NCBI RefSeq assembly: GCF_013927005.1
Contig: NZ_CP055930.1
Location: forward strand, 4,154,001-4,218,000
Reading direction: 5' to 3'
From: Enterobacter sp. RHBSTW-00175
Lineage (GTDB): Bacteria > Pseudomonadota > Gammaproteobacteria > Enterobacterales > Enterobacteriaceae
DNA: 64,000 nucleotides
Part shown: positions 31,059 to 40,277 of the stretch, in pieces
Numbering within the stretch: position 1 is the stretch's first letter
Layout: each line of letters begins with the position of its first letter
Translations under genes and position numbers: made by a program
The notes under the pieces: model-generated
The model's input: only the letters and a program-made list of their open reading frames with translations
Database searches by the model: none
Told to the model about the DNA's origin: nothing

Positions 31059-32354
31059 ATGAACAAAATCGAAGAACTGCGTCGCCAGCGTGCGGGTATT
31101 AACACTCAGGTTCAGGCCCTGGCACAGATTGAAATGAATGGCGGCACGTTGAGCGCGGAGCAACTGGAGCAATTCACTGGCCTGCAGGCTCAGTTTGATG
31201 AGCTTTCGGCGTCCATTCAGCGTCTGGAAGCGGCAGAACGCCTAGCCGCCACCACGGCGATTCCGGTGAAGGCTGCGCAGAACGGTCGTAACGCACCGTC
31301 TGTGCAGGTCAAAGCCGAACCGGCACAGTACAAAGGCGCAGGCATGACCCGCATGGTGATGGCCATCGCGGCAGGTAAGGGAGACCTGCAGCAGGCCGCT
31401 GCGTTCGCTGCGGAAGACCTGAACGATCAGGGGCTGTCGATGGCGATCACCACTGCTGCCGATTCCGGCGGCGCGCTCGTTCCTCAGAACATGCAGAACG
31501 AGGTGATTGAGCTCCTGCGCGACCGCACCATCGTGCGTAAACTCGGGGCACGAAGCATTCCGCTGCCGAACGGTAACCTGGCGATCCCGCGACTGGCCAG
31601 CGGCTCAACGGCAAGCTATGTCGGTGAAGGCAAGGATGTGAAGGCGAGCGGTGCGACCTTCGATGACGTCAAACTGAACGCCAAAACGCTGATCACCATG
31701 GTGCCGCTTTCCAACCAGCTGATTGGTCGCGCCGGGTTCAACGTTGAGCAGCTGGTGCTGGGCGATATCATCAGCGGCATCTCCACCCGCGAAGATAAGG
31801 CGTTCCTCCGCGATGACGGCACCAACGACACCCCGAAAGGGATGAAGGCCGTGGCCACGGCGGGTAGCCGCACGCTTCCATGGGTTGCGGATGAAGACGT
31901 GAACCTGCAGACCATCGATACCTACCTTGATGCGCTGATCCTGATGGCGATGGACGGTAACAGCAACATGCTGAAGTGCGGCTGGGGTATGTCCAACCGC
32001 ACCTACATGAAGCTGTTTGGCCTGCGCGACGGGAACGGCAACAAGGTTTATCCGGAAATGGCAGTGGGTAACCTGAAAGGCTATCCGATTGAGCGCACCT
32101 CAACTATTCCAGCGAACCTGGGCACGGGCGGCAAGGAGTCTGAGATTTACTTTGCTGACTTCAACGATGTTCTGATTGGTGAAGACGGCGCAATGGTGGT
32201 CGATTTCTCCCGCGAGGCGACCTACATCGATGCAGAGGGGAACACCGTTTCCGCGTTCGCGCGTAACCAGTCCCTGATCCGCGTCATCATGGAGCACGAT
32301 ATCGGCTTCCGCCATATCGAAGGCCTGGCGCTGGGTACCGGCGTTACCTGGTAA
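31059..32354 (+). CDS. Major capsid protein, HK97 gp5 type
   Basis: 431 residues. The first about 125 residues are helical and charged (EELRRQRAGINTQVQALAQIEMNGG), the delta scaffold domain removed by the protease. The mature fold follows, with LVPQNMQNEVIELLRDRTIVRKLGARSIPLPNG and FLRDDGTNDTPKG. A strong terminator follows, typical for the most expressed head gene. Confidence 0.95.
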   Translation: MNKIEELRRQRAGINTQVQALAQIEMNGGTLSAEQLEQFTGLQAQFDELSASIQRLEAAERLAATTAIPVKAAQNGRNAPSVQVKAEPAQYKGAGMTRMVMAIAAGKGDLQQAAAFAAEDLNDQGLSMAITTAADSGGALVPQNMQNEVIELLRDRTIVRKLGARSIPLPNGNLAIPRLASGSTASYVGEGKDVKASGATFDDVKLNAKTLITMVPLSNQLIGRAGFNVEQLVLGDIISGISTREDKAFLRDDGTNDTPKGMKAVATAGSRTLPWVADEDVNLQTIDTYLDALILMAMDGNSNMLKCGWGMSNRTYMKLFGLRDGNGNKVYPEMAVGNLKGYPIERTSTIPANLGTGGKESEIYFADFNDVLIGEDGAMVVDFSREATYIDAEGNTVSAFARNQSLIRVIMEHDIGFRHIEGLALGTGVTW

Positions 32355-32376
32355 AACTCCGACAATCGTGATTAAC

Positions 32377-32398
32377 AGCCCGCTGTGCGGGCTTTTTT
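32377..32398 (+). terminator. Terminator after the capsid gene
   Basis: AGCCCGC-TGT-GCGGGCT followed by TTTTTT. Confidence 0.8.
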
Positions 32399-32411
32399 AC
32401 AGGTGAACATC

Positions 32412-32864
32412 ATGGCTCTTAAAACCAAAAACACTCAGAAAGAAGATACCGCCAACGACACCAACGCCGAGCCTGCGGTAACGACCGCAGCGGCGGCTGA
32501 TACTTCGGCACCGGCAGCAGACGTTAACACCGGTTCTGCAGGCGATGCCGGTGGTGACGGTGATGGTACCGAACCAGGTCCGGACGGCGACGATACGGAT
32601 TCAGGTAGTGATGCGAAACAGGACGAAACCCCAGAGGAACGTATGTCAAAACTGACTGGAAAAGTCGCTTCGGTACAAAACGGGCGCGTTGCGGTGACTT
32701 TCCTTGGACCGTTCAGCCGCTACAGCCGTGGCGATGTGGCCTGCTTTGACAGCGCCGTCGCTCAGGACATGGTGGACCGAAATATCGCCGTCTGGGCAAA
32801 AGATGCAGAACGCGCCCTTCAACCGAATAAGGACGATGACGCGCATGATACTGACATTGGCTGA
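32412..32864 (+). CDS. Acidic low-complexity head-region protein, 150 aa
   Basis: Residues 1-75 are Ala/Thr/Gly/Asp-rich and very acidic (GDAGGDGDGTEPGPDGDDTD), probably disordered. Residues about 80-130 form a small conserved-looking domain (LTGKVASVQNGRVAVTFLGPFSRYSRGDVACFD). AGGTG before the ATG. Located between capsid and connector genes; the function is not known. A capsid decoration or assembly role is possible. Confidence 0.65.
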   Translation: MALKTKNTQKEDTANDTNAEPAVTTAAAADTSAPAADVNTGSAGDAGGDGDGTEPGPDGDDTDSGSDAKQDETPEERMSKLTGKVASVQNGRVAVTFLGPFSRYSRGDVACFDSAVAQDMVDRNIAVWAKDAERALQPNKDDDAHDTDIG

Positions 32865-33168
32865 AGCCAAAACCCAGCTGCGCCTCGAGCTGGATTTTGA
32901 TGAACACGACAGCCTGCTGACCAGCCTGATTGACGCGGCTCAGCGCAGTATAGAGCGCAGCTACTACTGCAAGCTGGTAGAGAGCCAGGCGCAGCTTGAC
33001 GCACTGCCTGACGGTGAGACGGGTTACATCATTGATGAAGATATCAAGCTGGCCGCGAAGATGATGGTCTCGCAATGGTATCTGAATCCCACCGGCACGG
33101 CAGAAGGTTCGCCGTCCGATTTGGGCGTTGAGTACCTGCTGTTCCCGCTAATGGAGCATACCGTATGA
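32845..33168 (+). CDS. Head-tail connector, HK97 gp6-like
   Basis: 107 residues from ATG 32845 (MILTLAEAKTQLRLELDFDEHDSLLTSLIDAAQRSIERSYY), the classic gp6 adaptor pattern. It docks on the portal to form the neck. The start overlaps the end of the preceding gene; ATG 32836 is an alternative. Confidence 0.88.
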   Translation: MILTLAEAKTQLRLELDFDEHDSLLTSLIDAAQRSIERSYYCKLVESQAQLDALPDGETGYIIDEDIKLAAKMMVSQWYLNPTGTAEGSPSDLGVEYLLFPLMEHTV

Positions 33169-33506
33169 GTGCCCCCCTGCGCCCCGGCGAGCTGAACTGC
33201 CGGATAACACTCAGCTACATGGAAACAGAACGCGGCGAGCTCGGCGAGACGCTTCCGGCCCGTGAGGTGAGCGCCGGAAAGGCCTGGTCCAAAAAGGAGC
33301 TGGTCTCCGGGCGGAAGGTCCGGACGCTGGACCAGCAGCAGGTCGTCGAAACGTGCCTTTTCACGCTGTACCTGCGTAAGGTTGACGTGGACTGGAAGGT
33401 ATCGACAGCGGACCGGGTATATACCGTTCGTAACGTCGAGCGCCTGACGGATCGGATAATTATCACCGGAGAGGCGGATTCACGGCATGATCGAGCCAGC
33501 AATTAA
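33165..33506 (+). CDS. Head closure / head-tail joining protein
   Basis: 113 residues with the SPP1 gp16/HK97 gp7-like beta-barrel pattern (LRPGELNCRITLSYMETERGELGE, TADRVYTVRNVERLTDRIIITGEA). It overlaps the connector stop by 4 bp. It closes the filled head and connects to the tail. Confidence 0.85.
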   Translation: MSAPLRPGELNCRITLSYMETERGELGETLPAREVSAGKAWSKKELVSGRKVRTLDQQQVVETCLFTLYLRKVDVDWKVSTADRVYTVRNVERLTDRIIITGEADSRHDRASN

Positions 33507-33867
33507 AACCGCCGTCGAGCGGATCACCGGGCTGGATACGTACCCGCTGCTGCTTCCGGATACGGTACAGGAAGGCGCGACGTTCCAGCGTATTTCCGAC
33601 CCGCAGGTCGGTGACGGACTGAGGCGGACCGGGTTGTCCGAGGTACGGATACAGATTTCGCTTTATGTTGTCGACCGGTACACGTCGCTGCTTCAGTTCG
33701 ACGGGGCGCTCTGGGCTGAATGGAAGGGAATTGTTCATGGCCAACTGGAGGGGCAGCCCGTCCAGTACGTTGAGCGCGGAGGCATACAGCAGGGGAAAAC
33801 CACGTTTCCCAACAATCGCATCCAGTATCGGCTGGTTCGCGACTTCATCTTCACCGTTCCGGAGTAA
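33487..33867 (+). CDS. Tail completion protein (DUF3168-type)
   Basis: 126 residues. Pattern of lambda gpU/DUF3168-type terminators (MIEPAIKTAVERITGLDTYPLLLPDTVQEGATFQRIS). It overlaps the preceding gene by 20 bp. Here it precedes the gp10-like gene. Confidence 0.78.
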   Translation: MIEPAIKTAVERITGLDTYPLLLPDTVQEGATFQRISDPQVGDGLRRTGLSEVRIQISLYVVDRYTSLLQFDGALWAEWKGIVHGQLEGQPVQYVERGGIQQGKTTFPNNRIQYRLVRDFIFTVPE

Positions 33868-33872
33868 ACACC

Positions 33873-34283
33873 ATGCAGATGGACATTAAGTTCCCCTCCG
33901 GGAAGGAGTTTGACCGGCTGCTGGAAAGCATCGACAAAAAAGTCGGGGTGAAACTCCTGCGCGATGCCGGACGCGCTGCGCTTGCGGTCGTTGAGCAGGA
34001 TATGCGGCAGCACGCCGGTTTTGATGAGGAAAGCATCGGGTCGCACATGCGTGACTCCATCAAAATCCGCAGCACCAACGTGGCAGAGACCTCGCGCTAT
34101 AACACTATCGTTACGCTGCGCGTCGGTCCCAGCAAAATTCACCACATGAAAGCGCTGGCGCAGGAGTTCGGCACCGTCAAACAGGTTGCCGCCCCCTTCA
34201 TTCGTCCGGCGATGGACTACAACGTTCAAAAAATACTTATAGTGCTGGCCGCAGAAATCCGGCTGGGCCTCGAAGGGCGTTAG
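33873..34283 (+). CDS. HK97 gp10-like tail/neck protein
   Basis: 136 residues with the gp10 pattern (FDRLLESIDKKVGVKLLRDAGRAAL, HHMKALAQEFGTVKQVAAPFIRPAMD). Involved in joining the tail tube to the head. It starts 5 bp after the DUF3168 gene. Confidence 0.85.
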   Translation: MQMDIKFPSGKEFDRLLESIDKKVGVKLLRDAGRAALAVVEQDMRQHAGFDEESIGSHMRDSIKIRSTNVAETSRYNTIVTLRVGPSKIHHMKALAQEFGTVKQVAAPFIRPAMDYNVQKILIVLAAEIRLGLEGR

Positions 34284-34300
34284 CAATCAGGAGAGAGTAA

Positions 34301-34774
34301 ATGGCAGATCCAGAAATCAAATCCCCGTCAGAGTACGCGGTACTCCCTGCGGGTACCGAGGTTCGCTACGGTCAGAAGGGCGCAACCATTACCACCGCAG
34401 CGCTTCTGCAGAGCGCTATGGGGATTGGTGCCACGGGGAAAAAAGGCACCTTCCTCGAAGTGACGCGCCTCATCGACACGGAGCCGAAATACATGGCCGA
34501 CATGGGCGAGGGCGAGGATAAAACGCTCGTCTTCATTGACGATCCATCCGATACCGTGCAGGAAGCGCTGCTGAGCGACGCCGATGCGAAAAAAACGGTG
34601 GTCTTCTTCATGAAGTTCCCAAACAAGCGCATTTCAGAAGTCGAACTGGTGCTGGCTGGCTGGAGCCTGCAGGCCGTTGACACGCCGAAAGGCAAAGTGC
34701 TGCAGGTTGAGGTCTACGGCAAGCAGAACAGCGTTAAATGGTCCGTTGAGCAGCCATCCGGTGGTGGCGAGTAA
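34301..34774 (+). CDS. Major tail tube protein
   Basis: 157 residues. Position between neck genes and the frameshifted tail chaperones, size, and GGAGAG RBS indicate the tube subunit (ADMGEGEDKTLVFIDDPSDTVQEALL, FFMKFPNKRISEVELVLAGW). A terminator follows, as expected of a highly expressed subunit. Confidence 0.85.
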   Translation: MADPEIKSPSEYAVLPAGTEVRYGQKGATITTAALLQSAMGIGATGKKGTFLEVTRLIDTEPKYMADMGEGEDKTLVFIDDPSDTVQEALLSDADAKKTVVFFMKFPNKRISEVELVLAGWSLQAVDTPKGKVLQVEVYGKQNSVKWSVEQPSGGGE

Positions 34775-34784
34775 CCTTCTATTT

Positions 34785-34808
34785 CCCCGCGTCGGTAGCG
34801 GGGTTTTT
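34785..34808 (+). terminator. Terminator after the tail tube gene
   Basis: CCCCGC-(7)-GCGGGG followed by TTTTT. Confidence 0.8.
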
Positions 34809-34831
34809 ACTAATGAAACAGGATAAAAACC

Positions 34832-35176
34832 ATGAACTACAAATCTCTCGTTAATCCGCTTAATACCACCGTTGAACAAACGCTCCTGGGCCAGAAAGTG
34901 TATCTTCGTCGTCTGACCAGCGCCGAGCTGGATGACTATAACGACAAAGTTGAAGTCGGGCGTCAGGCCAAACTTCCGTCGCGAGAACTGTCCGCGATGG
35001 GGGTAAACCTGTTTCTGGCGGCGCTGGTCAATGAAGACGGCAGCAAGCCAAAAGCCAGCGAACTGCCCACCGCCGACCAGCTGATGGCCGCGCACTCGAA
35101 CACCGATCTTCTCGACGCGGTCACGCTCGTTCAGCGCCATTCTTACGGCACGCTGGAGGAAGCCACAAAAAACTAA
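34832..35176 (+). CDS. Tail assembly chaperone, G-like (short form)
   Basis: 114 residues, the unshifted product that ends right after a slippery sequence (LEEATKN). It binds the tape measure during tail assembly. The GT-like longer form comes from -1 frameshifting. Confidence 0.88.
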   Translation: MNYKSLVNPLNTTVEQTLLGQKVYLRRLTSAELDDYNDKVEVGRQAKLPSRELSAMGVNLFLAALVNEDGSKPKASELPTADQLMAAHSNTDLLDAVTLVQRHSYGTLEEATKN

Positions 35177-35415
35177 CCGACTCGCCCCATCTCAGGTTGC
35201 TGTTCACGCTGGCGGACCGATGGGACGAGAAGGACCCCCGCAAAATAGCCGAGCTTCCGGCGAACATACTGACCCACTGGCAGGCCTATTTCGATCTCCT
35301 GAAAACGGAGGCCGAAACGCCAGCGCCGGTTAACTCCCCTTCGGTGACTGCTGCGCAATCTGAAAGCGACCAGCAGTTCGCTGACTGCTTCAGGATATTA
35401 GGACATGGCTGCTGA
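34832..35415 (+). CDS. Tail assembly chaperone, G-T-like frameshift product
   Basis: About 194 residues made by a -1 shift at 35167..35173. After the shift the frame continues KKLTDSPHLRLLFTLADRWDEKDP and ends at 35415, overlapping the tape measure start by 11 bp. The G/GT ratio controls tail assembly in lambda. No independent start for the T part has an RBS. Confidence 0.85.
35167..35173 (+). promoter_or_regulatory. -1 programmed ribosomal frameshift site
   Basis: A AAA AAC in the zero frame, a perfect X XXY YYZ heptamer, directly followed by the TAA stop of the short form. The downstream frame is open to the tape measure gene. Confidence 0.88.
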
Positions 35416-38377
35416 CGTTGCGTCGTTGGCTGTCGCGCTGCATCTCAACTCCGCCAGCTTTAAATCACAGTTTGCTGATGCTATGCGAACGGCGGACAGC
35501 AGCGCCCAGCAATTTAACAGGAAAGTCCAGACGGACAATCAGAAAACCCGGCAGTCGTTTGAAGGGCTGGGCAAGGGGATTACCGGGCTGGACGCCGACT
35601 TTAACAAGCTTGGCAAAACGGTCGACAAACGGCTGACCGGGCTGGATGAAATGCGAGGTCTGCTGGCCAACATTTCAGCTGGCAGCAACGTTGCCGGAAG
35701 TTCTATCACTACGGCGCTGGTTTCGGCCCTCAGCGAGGGTATGAGCACCGCGCTGGATAACAGCATTACGGGCCTGAAATCCCAGCGGCAGGCTCAAATT
35801 GAGTTTACCCAGGCGCAGATAAGTGCCGCGCAGGGCTCGGTTGAAAGCGCCAGGCAGCTGCGTGCTGAAGCTATTGAGAAGCAGAACATCGCGGTAAAAA
35901 CCATCGAGGCCGCGCGCGCCGACCGCGAGCGCGCCTATGCGCTTGATGAGCATTTTGCCAAACAGGCCGAGGTGAACAAGCAGTACGGGCTGGCCGTCAG
36001 CTATGAGGCCGAGCACGTTAAAAACGCCCGAACCATCCAGGAGGCGAATCTTGCTGAAGCGAAGGCGAAGGGTATTCTTGCAGAAGCGACGAAAACGGTG
36101 CTGACGGCTGATATTGCCGAGTCTGCCGGGAAGCAGCAACTGGCCACCTCAACGCGGCAGCTGGCCGTGGTCAGCCAGGAGCTGTCGTTAGGTCAGCGAG
36201 CCGCTGCAGCCAGCGCGGGCCTGCTGCGCGGCGCGATGGCGATGGTCGGCGGTCCTGTCGGGCTGGCCGTCATTGCCGTCGCCGGTGCGGTGACTGCGAT
36301 TTACTCGGCCTACTCCAACAGCGAAGCGGTCATTAAAGGGTATACGCAGGCGTTACAGAAATCCGGCCAGCAGTCCGTTATGTCGGTGATGTATCTGCAG
36401 AACCTGACCTCCAGCCTCGGTGATTCGGATCGTGCCGTTAAAGCTGTTACGGCATCCGTGTCGGTGGGGTTCGGCGGCACTATGCTGGAGCAGGTCGCCA
36501 GCCTCGGCACGCGAATGGAGGACATAGGGCAGAGTTCCGACGATCTCGTGTCGCTACTGTCGAGCCTGAAAGGCGATCCGCTGCAGGCGCTTCAGAAGCT
36601 TACCGACCAGGGGATTTTGCTCAACGGCAGCATGATAGACCAGATAGTCACGCTCGAGCGCCAGGGGAAAAGCTCTGAAGCAACGGCGCTTCTGCAGCAG
36701 GCGGCGATGAATGACCTTGATACAAAACTTAAGGAGCAGGAAGCGAACGTAGGTGGACTGAAAGGCGCATGGAAATCGCTGAAAGACTTTGTGTCAGATG
36801 CGTTTAAAACGATGGGCGATGCGCACATAGCCACCGCACAGGCGATGGCTGCCGGTGCAGGAGCTGACCTCAATACCACTCCTGACCCTGCGATTAAGCA
36901 GCGTGAAGAGGCTGAAAAGCAGTATCAGGCGCAGAAAAAGCAGCGGGAAGAAATCTCGAAGCGTCTGAAAGATGAAAACACGCTTTCAGGGCTGCTAAAA
37001 GCCGGCACATCGCGTGAAAAAGAGCGGGCCGATGCCGTTGCGCTTGTTAATGCCAGTTTCACCAAAGGAACGGCTGAATACACGCAGGCAATGCGCGGCA
37101 TCGACAAAATGTATGCCGAGCAGAAAAAATCCCGCGAGAAGACGTACAGCGACGATGCTGCGACTACCCGCCTGAATCAGCTTCGGCAGGAAGAGGCTGC
37201 GCTGCGATCCCAGAACGAACAGACCGAGACGCTGACACAGTCGGAAAAGAAACTGGCGCAGTTCAACCAGGAAATCGCGGACCTTAAAGAGAAGCGTATC
37301 CTGACCGCTGGCCAGCGCAGCATTATGGCGCAGGAAACTGAGCTGCGTCACCAACTGGAAATTAACGCCAGCCTGGATAAAGCCAACCAACAGCGCAAAC
37401 TCGGCCTACAGATTCAGGAGCAGAACCAGGAGCTTTACCGCTCAACGCTGCAGCTGCAGCAGGAATATGCGAACAGTGTCGCCCAGATGACCATGAGCTC
37501 CGATGCGTATGACCAGATGGTTGCTCAGCAGCAGGTTCGGGAGCGTTTTGCAAAGCTCCGGGAAGAGCAGGATAAAACTATTACCGATCACAGTTCCGAA
37601 CTGTACCGGAAACAGACGGAGGTGCTGAGGGATGAAGAGCACAAACAGCTGGAAATTGTGCGTAGCGGTGCTGAGCGGAAAAAACAGGTTGAAGAGTCCT
37701 GGTATGACGGCATGAAGAAAGGGCTCACAGACTGGGGCCTCGACGCTGAGAATCAGTTTACCCAGGTTCGCAACATCGCCGTGAATGCTATGGACGGCAT
37801 GGGGACCGCCCTCTGGGATGTCGCATCGAAGGGAAAAGGGGATTTCAAATCGCTGGCCGTGTCGATTATTGATGATATTGGCAAAATGATCACGAAGATG
37901 CTGATGATGAACGCCATCAAATCTGGTGCATCAGCTCTTGGCATCAGTAGCTGGTTTGGGTTCGCTGATGGCGGTTATACCGGCGACGGTGGCAAACATG
38001 ACGTAGCCGGTGTGGTTCACCGTGGCGAATGGGTAGTGCCGCAATCGGTAGTAAATAAGCCTGGAATGCTCGGCTTCCTGAATCAGCTTACATACGGCAA
38101 TGGCTATGCAGAAGGGGGGCTGGTTGGCGGCGGTATAGCAAAACCATCCGGCGAAGCATATTCGCAGCCTTCTGCTGGCCAGGGCAGCATCCACTTTTCT
38201 TTAACTATTCCGCTGCAGGTCATTCAGCAGGGCGGCGCGAGCCAGGAACCTTCCTCAAAAAGTCAGGAGCTTCTGACCAGCGAAACCAAAGCCCGACTCA
38301 AGCAGCTTGTAATTGAAACGCTTGACCGCGAACTGGCCAACGGAGGAATGATTGACACCAAAATGAGGACGACCTGA
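35405..38377 (+). CDS. Tail tape measure protein
   Basis: 990 residues; at roughly 1.5 angstrom per residue this suggests a tail near 150 nm. The sequence has long coiled-coil segments (QAQIEFTQAQISAAQGSVESARQ), a central hydrophobic patch (AMAMVGGPVGLAVIAVAGAVTAIYSAY) and a C-terminal domain with FADGGYTGDGGKHDVAGVVHRGEWV, typical of lambda-like tape measures. The start overlaps the GT gene. Confidence 0.95.
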   Translation: MAADVASLAVALHLNSASFKSQFADAMRTADSSAQQFNRKVQTDNQKTRQSFEGLGKGITGLDADFNKLGKTVDKRLTGLDEMRGLLANISAGSNVAGSSITTALVSALSEGMSTALDNSITGLKSQRQAQIEFTQAQISAAQGSVESARQLRAEAIEKQNIAVKTIEAARADRERAYALDEHFAKQAEVNKQYGLAVSYEAEHVKNARTIQEANLAEAKAKGILAEATKTVLTADIAESAGKQQLATSTRQLAVVSQELSLGQRAAAASAGLLRGAMAMVGGPVGLAVIAVAGAVTAIYSAYSNSEAVIKGYTQALQKSGQQSVMSVMYLQNLTSSLGDSDRAVKAVTASVSVGFGGTMLEQVASLGTRMEDIGQSSDDLVSLLSSLKGDPLQALQKLTDQGILLNGSMIDQIVTLERQGKSSEATALLQQAAMNDLDTKLKEQEANVGGLKGAWKSLKDFVSDAFKTMGDAHIATAQAMAAGAGADLNTTPDPAIKQREEAEKQYQAQKKQREEISKRLKDENTLSGLLKAGTSREKERADAVALVNASFTKGTAEYTQAMRGIDKMYAEQKKSREKTYSDDAATTRLNQLRQEEAALRSQNEQTETLTQSEKKLAQFNQEIADLKEKRILTAGQRSIMAQETELRHQLEINASLDKANQQRKLGLQIQEQNQELYRSTLQLQQEYANSVAQMTMSSDAYDQMVAQQQVRERFAKLREEQDKTITDHSSELYRKQTEVLRDEEHKQLEIVRSGAERKKQVEESWYDGMKKGLTDWGLDAENQFTQVRNIAVNAMDGMGTALWDVASKGKGDFKSLAVSIIDDIGKMITKMLMMNAIKSGASALGISSWFGFADGGYTGDGGKHDVAGVVHRGEWVVPQSVVNKPGMLGFLNQLTYGNGYAEGGLVGGGIAKPSGEAYSQPSAGQGSIHFSLTIPLQVIQQGGASQEPSSKSQELLTSETKARLKQLVIETLDRELANGGMIDTKMRTT

Positions 38378-38727
38378 TGGCATTGCAGACGTTTACCTGG
38401 TCTCCGCGTAATGGTCCAACGGCAGACATAAAGTACCGAACCAGCAGTGTGCAATACGGTGATGGCTATGAGGCAGTAACCGGAGACGGCATAAATCCGG
38501 AGACGCAGTCGTGGCCATTAACGTTCACCGGTATGAATGAGGATATGAAGCCTGTGCTCAAGTTTTTGCGTGAGCATGGCGAAGTCAAAGCATTCAAATG
38601 GACTAACCCTTTAGGGGAGATAGGTCTCTACCGGGCATCACAACTGAAAGTCACTGCTCTGGATTTTGCGCGCATGACCATTACAGTCACATTTGTCACG
38701 GCATATAGGGCAGAGCCACATAGCTAA
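38377..38727 (+). CDS. Tail tip protein M-like
   Basis: 116 residues (TFTWSPRNGPTADIKYRTSSVQYGDGYEAVTGDGIN), the lambda gpM pattern. The ATG overlaps the tape measure stop as TGATG. Part of the baseplate hub. Confidence 0.9.
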   Translation: MALQTFTWSPRNGPTADIKYRTSSVQYGDGYEAVTGDGINPETQSWPLTFTGMNEDMKPVLKFLREHGEVKAFKWTNPLGEIGLYRASQLKVTALDFARMTITVTFVTAYRAEPHS

Positions 38728-38750
38728 CCAATTAACTGTTCATCCATATG

Positions 38751-38774
38751 AAACCCCGCATTGCGGGGTTTTTG
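38751..38774 (+). terminator. Hairpin between M-like and L-like genes
   Basis: AAACCCCGC-ATT-GCGGGGTTT followed by TTG. Probably a partial terminator. Confidence 0.7.
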
Positions 38775-38808
38775 TTATAGGTGCCACATATCCACATTAG
38801 AGGGTTTT

Positions 38809-39558
38809 ATGGGGATAACTGCTGACGATCAAAAACTTGAACCCGGCAATAAGATCATCCTGTTTGAAGTCGATGGCTCTGCGTTCGGAGCCGATGTTCT
38901 CTATTTCCACAACCATGCGATACCTTACACGGAGGCTGAGATTATCGCTGCCGGCAATGATGAGTCAAAACTCCCCGGAAAGCCGATTTACTGGCAGGGC
39001 ATCAGATACGATCTCTGGCCATGTCAGATTGAAGATATTGAAGCGAACGGAGAGGGTGCACCGGTGACTCCCAAATTATCCGTTGGGAATCTGGATGGTT
39101 CGATTTCCGCGCTGTGCCGCCTGTTTCAGGATATGAAACAGGCAAAGGTCACCATTCACCGAACGTATGCACATTACCTCGATGCCAGTAACTTTCCTGA
39201 CGGAAACCCGCAAGCCGATCCGACAGCCGAGCAACTGGAGGTGTTTTATATCGACAGTAAAATCGCAGATAACGAAACTGACGTTCAGTTTAAGCTGAGC
39301 TCGCCTGTTGACGTTACTGGGCAAAAGATTCCGGCAAGGCAAATGACCAGTCGGTGCGCCTGGTGCCTGCAGGGCCAGTATCGTGGCGCAGATTGCGGGT
39401 ATACCGGATCTCGGTATTTCGACAAGTTCGGCAATCCGGTTGATAACCCTGCGGATGATGTGTGCTCCGGTACGGTCGCTGGCTGCAAGCTGCGCTGGGG
39501 GGAAGATGAGCAGCTGCCGTTTGGCGGTTTTCCGGCAATTGCGATCACAAGGATTTAA
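38809..39558 (+). CDS. Tail tip protein L-like (iron-sulfur)
   Basis: 249 residues from ATG 38809 behind GAGGG. The C-terminal part holds four cysteines spaced as in lambda gpL, which binds a [4Fe-4S] cluster: CAWCLQGQYRGADCGYTG and later VCSGTVAGCKLRWG. Joins the M- and K/I/J-like proteins in the tip. Confidence 0.9.
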   Translation: MGITADDQKLEPGNKIILFEVDGSAFGADVLYFHNHAIPYTEAEIIAAGNDESKLPGKPIYWQGIRYDLWPCQIEDIEANGEGAPVTPKLSVGNLDGSISALCRLFQDMKQAKVTIHRTYAHYLDASNFPDGNPQADPTAEQLEVFYIDSKIADNETDVQFKLSSPVDVTGQKIPARQMTSRCAWCLQGQYRGADCGYTGSRYFDKFGNPVDNPADDVCSGTVAGCKLRWGEDEQLPFGGFPAIAITRI

Positions 39559-39560
39559 TC

Positions 39561-40277
39561 ATGCTGAGCCTGCGACTTATTACCGCAATTGAAAAACACG
39601 CTGCTGTAGCCTATCCCAATGAATGCTGTGGCCTGATTATTCGCTCAACGCGCCAGCGCCGGTACATCCCCTGCATTAATTCACACGAACACCCCACCGA
39701 GCACTTCATGATTTCTGCGCAGGCCTGGACGGATGCAGAAGATATGGGGGAAGTGCTGGCTATCGTCCATTCACACCCGGATGCGGGGCCACATGCTTCT
39801 TCCGACGATCTGAAATCGTGCCATGACTCCGGATTGCCATGGGTGATCATGTCGTGGCCAGGCGGCGAGTTCACGGTGACAACACCGGCAGACAAGCCCC
39901 CGATTCTTAAGCGGCCTTTTATACACGGTAGCTGGGATTGCTACGGACTTATCCGGGACTGGTACCAGCAGGAGCAGGGTATCGAATTGCCTGATTTTCA
40001 CCGTGAAGATAACTGGTGGACACGCGGCGAAAATTTATACGTTAAACATTATGCCGAAGCGGGATTTTATTCACACGCTGACGAGCTGCAAGTGGGGGAT
40101 GTGATCCTGATGCAGTATAAGGCGGAAGAAATCAATCACGCAGGCATCTATCTGGGCAACGGGAAAATGCTGCACCACATGTACGGCAGGCTGAGTGAAG
40201 TCGTTCCCTATGGCGGCATGTGGCGCGAGAGAACAATGTTGACCCTGAGGTATCAGAATGGCGATGAATACAGTTGA
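39561..40277 (+). CDS. Tail tip assembly protein K-like (JAB/MPN plus NlpC/P60)
   Basis: 238 residues. N-terminal JAMM metal site (IVHSHPDAGPHASSDD) and C-terminal NlpC/P60 domain with catalytic Cys in GSWDCYGLIRDWY and His in EEINHAGIYLGN. Likely cuts peptidoglycan or processes the tip. Starts 2 bp after L; overlaps I by 20 bp. Confidence 0.92.
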   Translation: MLSLRLITAIEKHAAVAYPNECCGLIIRSTRQRRYIPCINSHEHPTEHFMISAQAWTDAEDMGEVLAIVHSHPDAGPHASSDDLKSCHDSGLPWVIMSWPGGEFTVTTPADKPPILKRPFIHGSWDCYGLIRDWYQQEQGIELPDFHREDNWWTRGENLYVKHYAEAGFYSHADELQVGDVILMQYKAEEINHAGIYLGNGKMLHHMYGRLSEVVPYGGMWRERTMLTLRYQNGDEYS

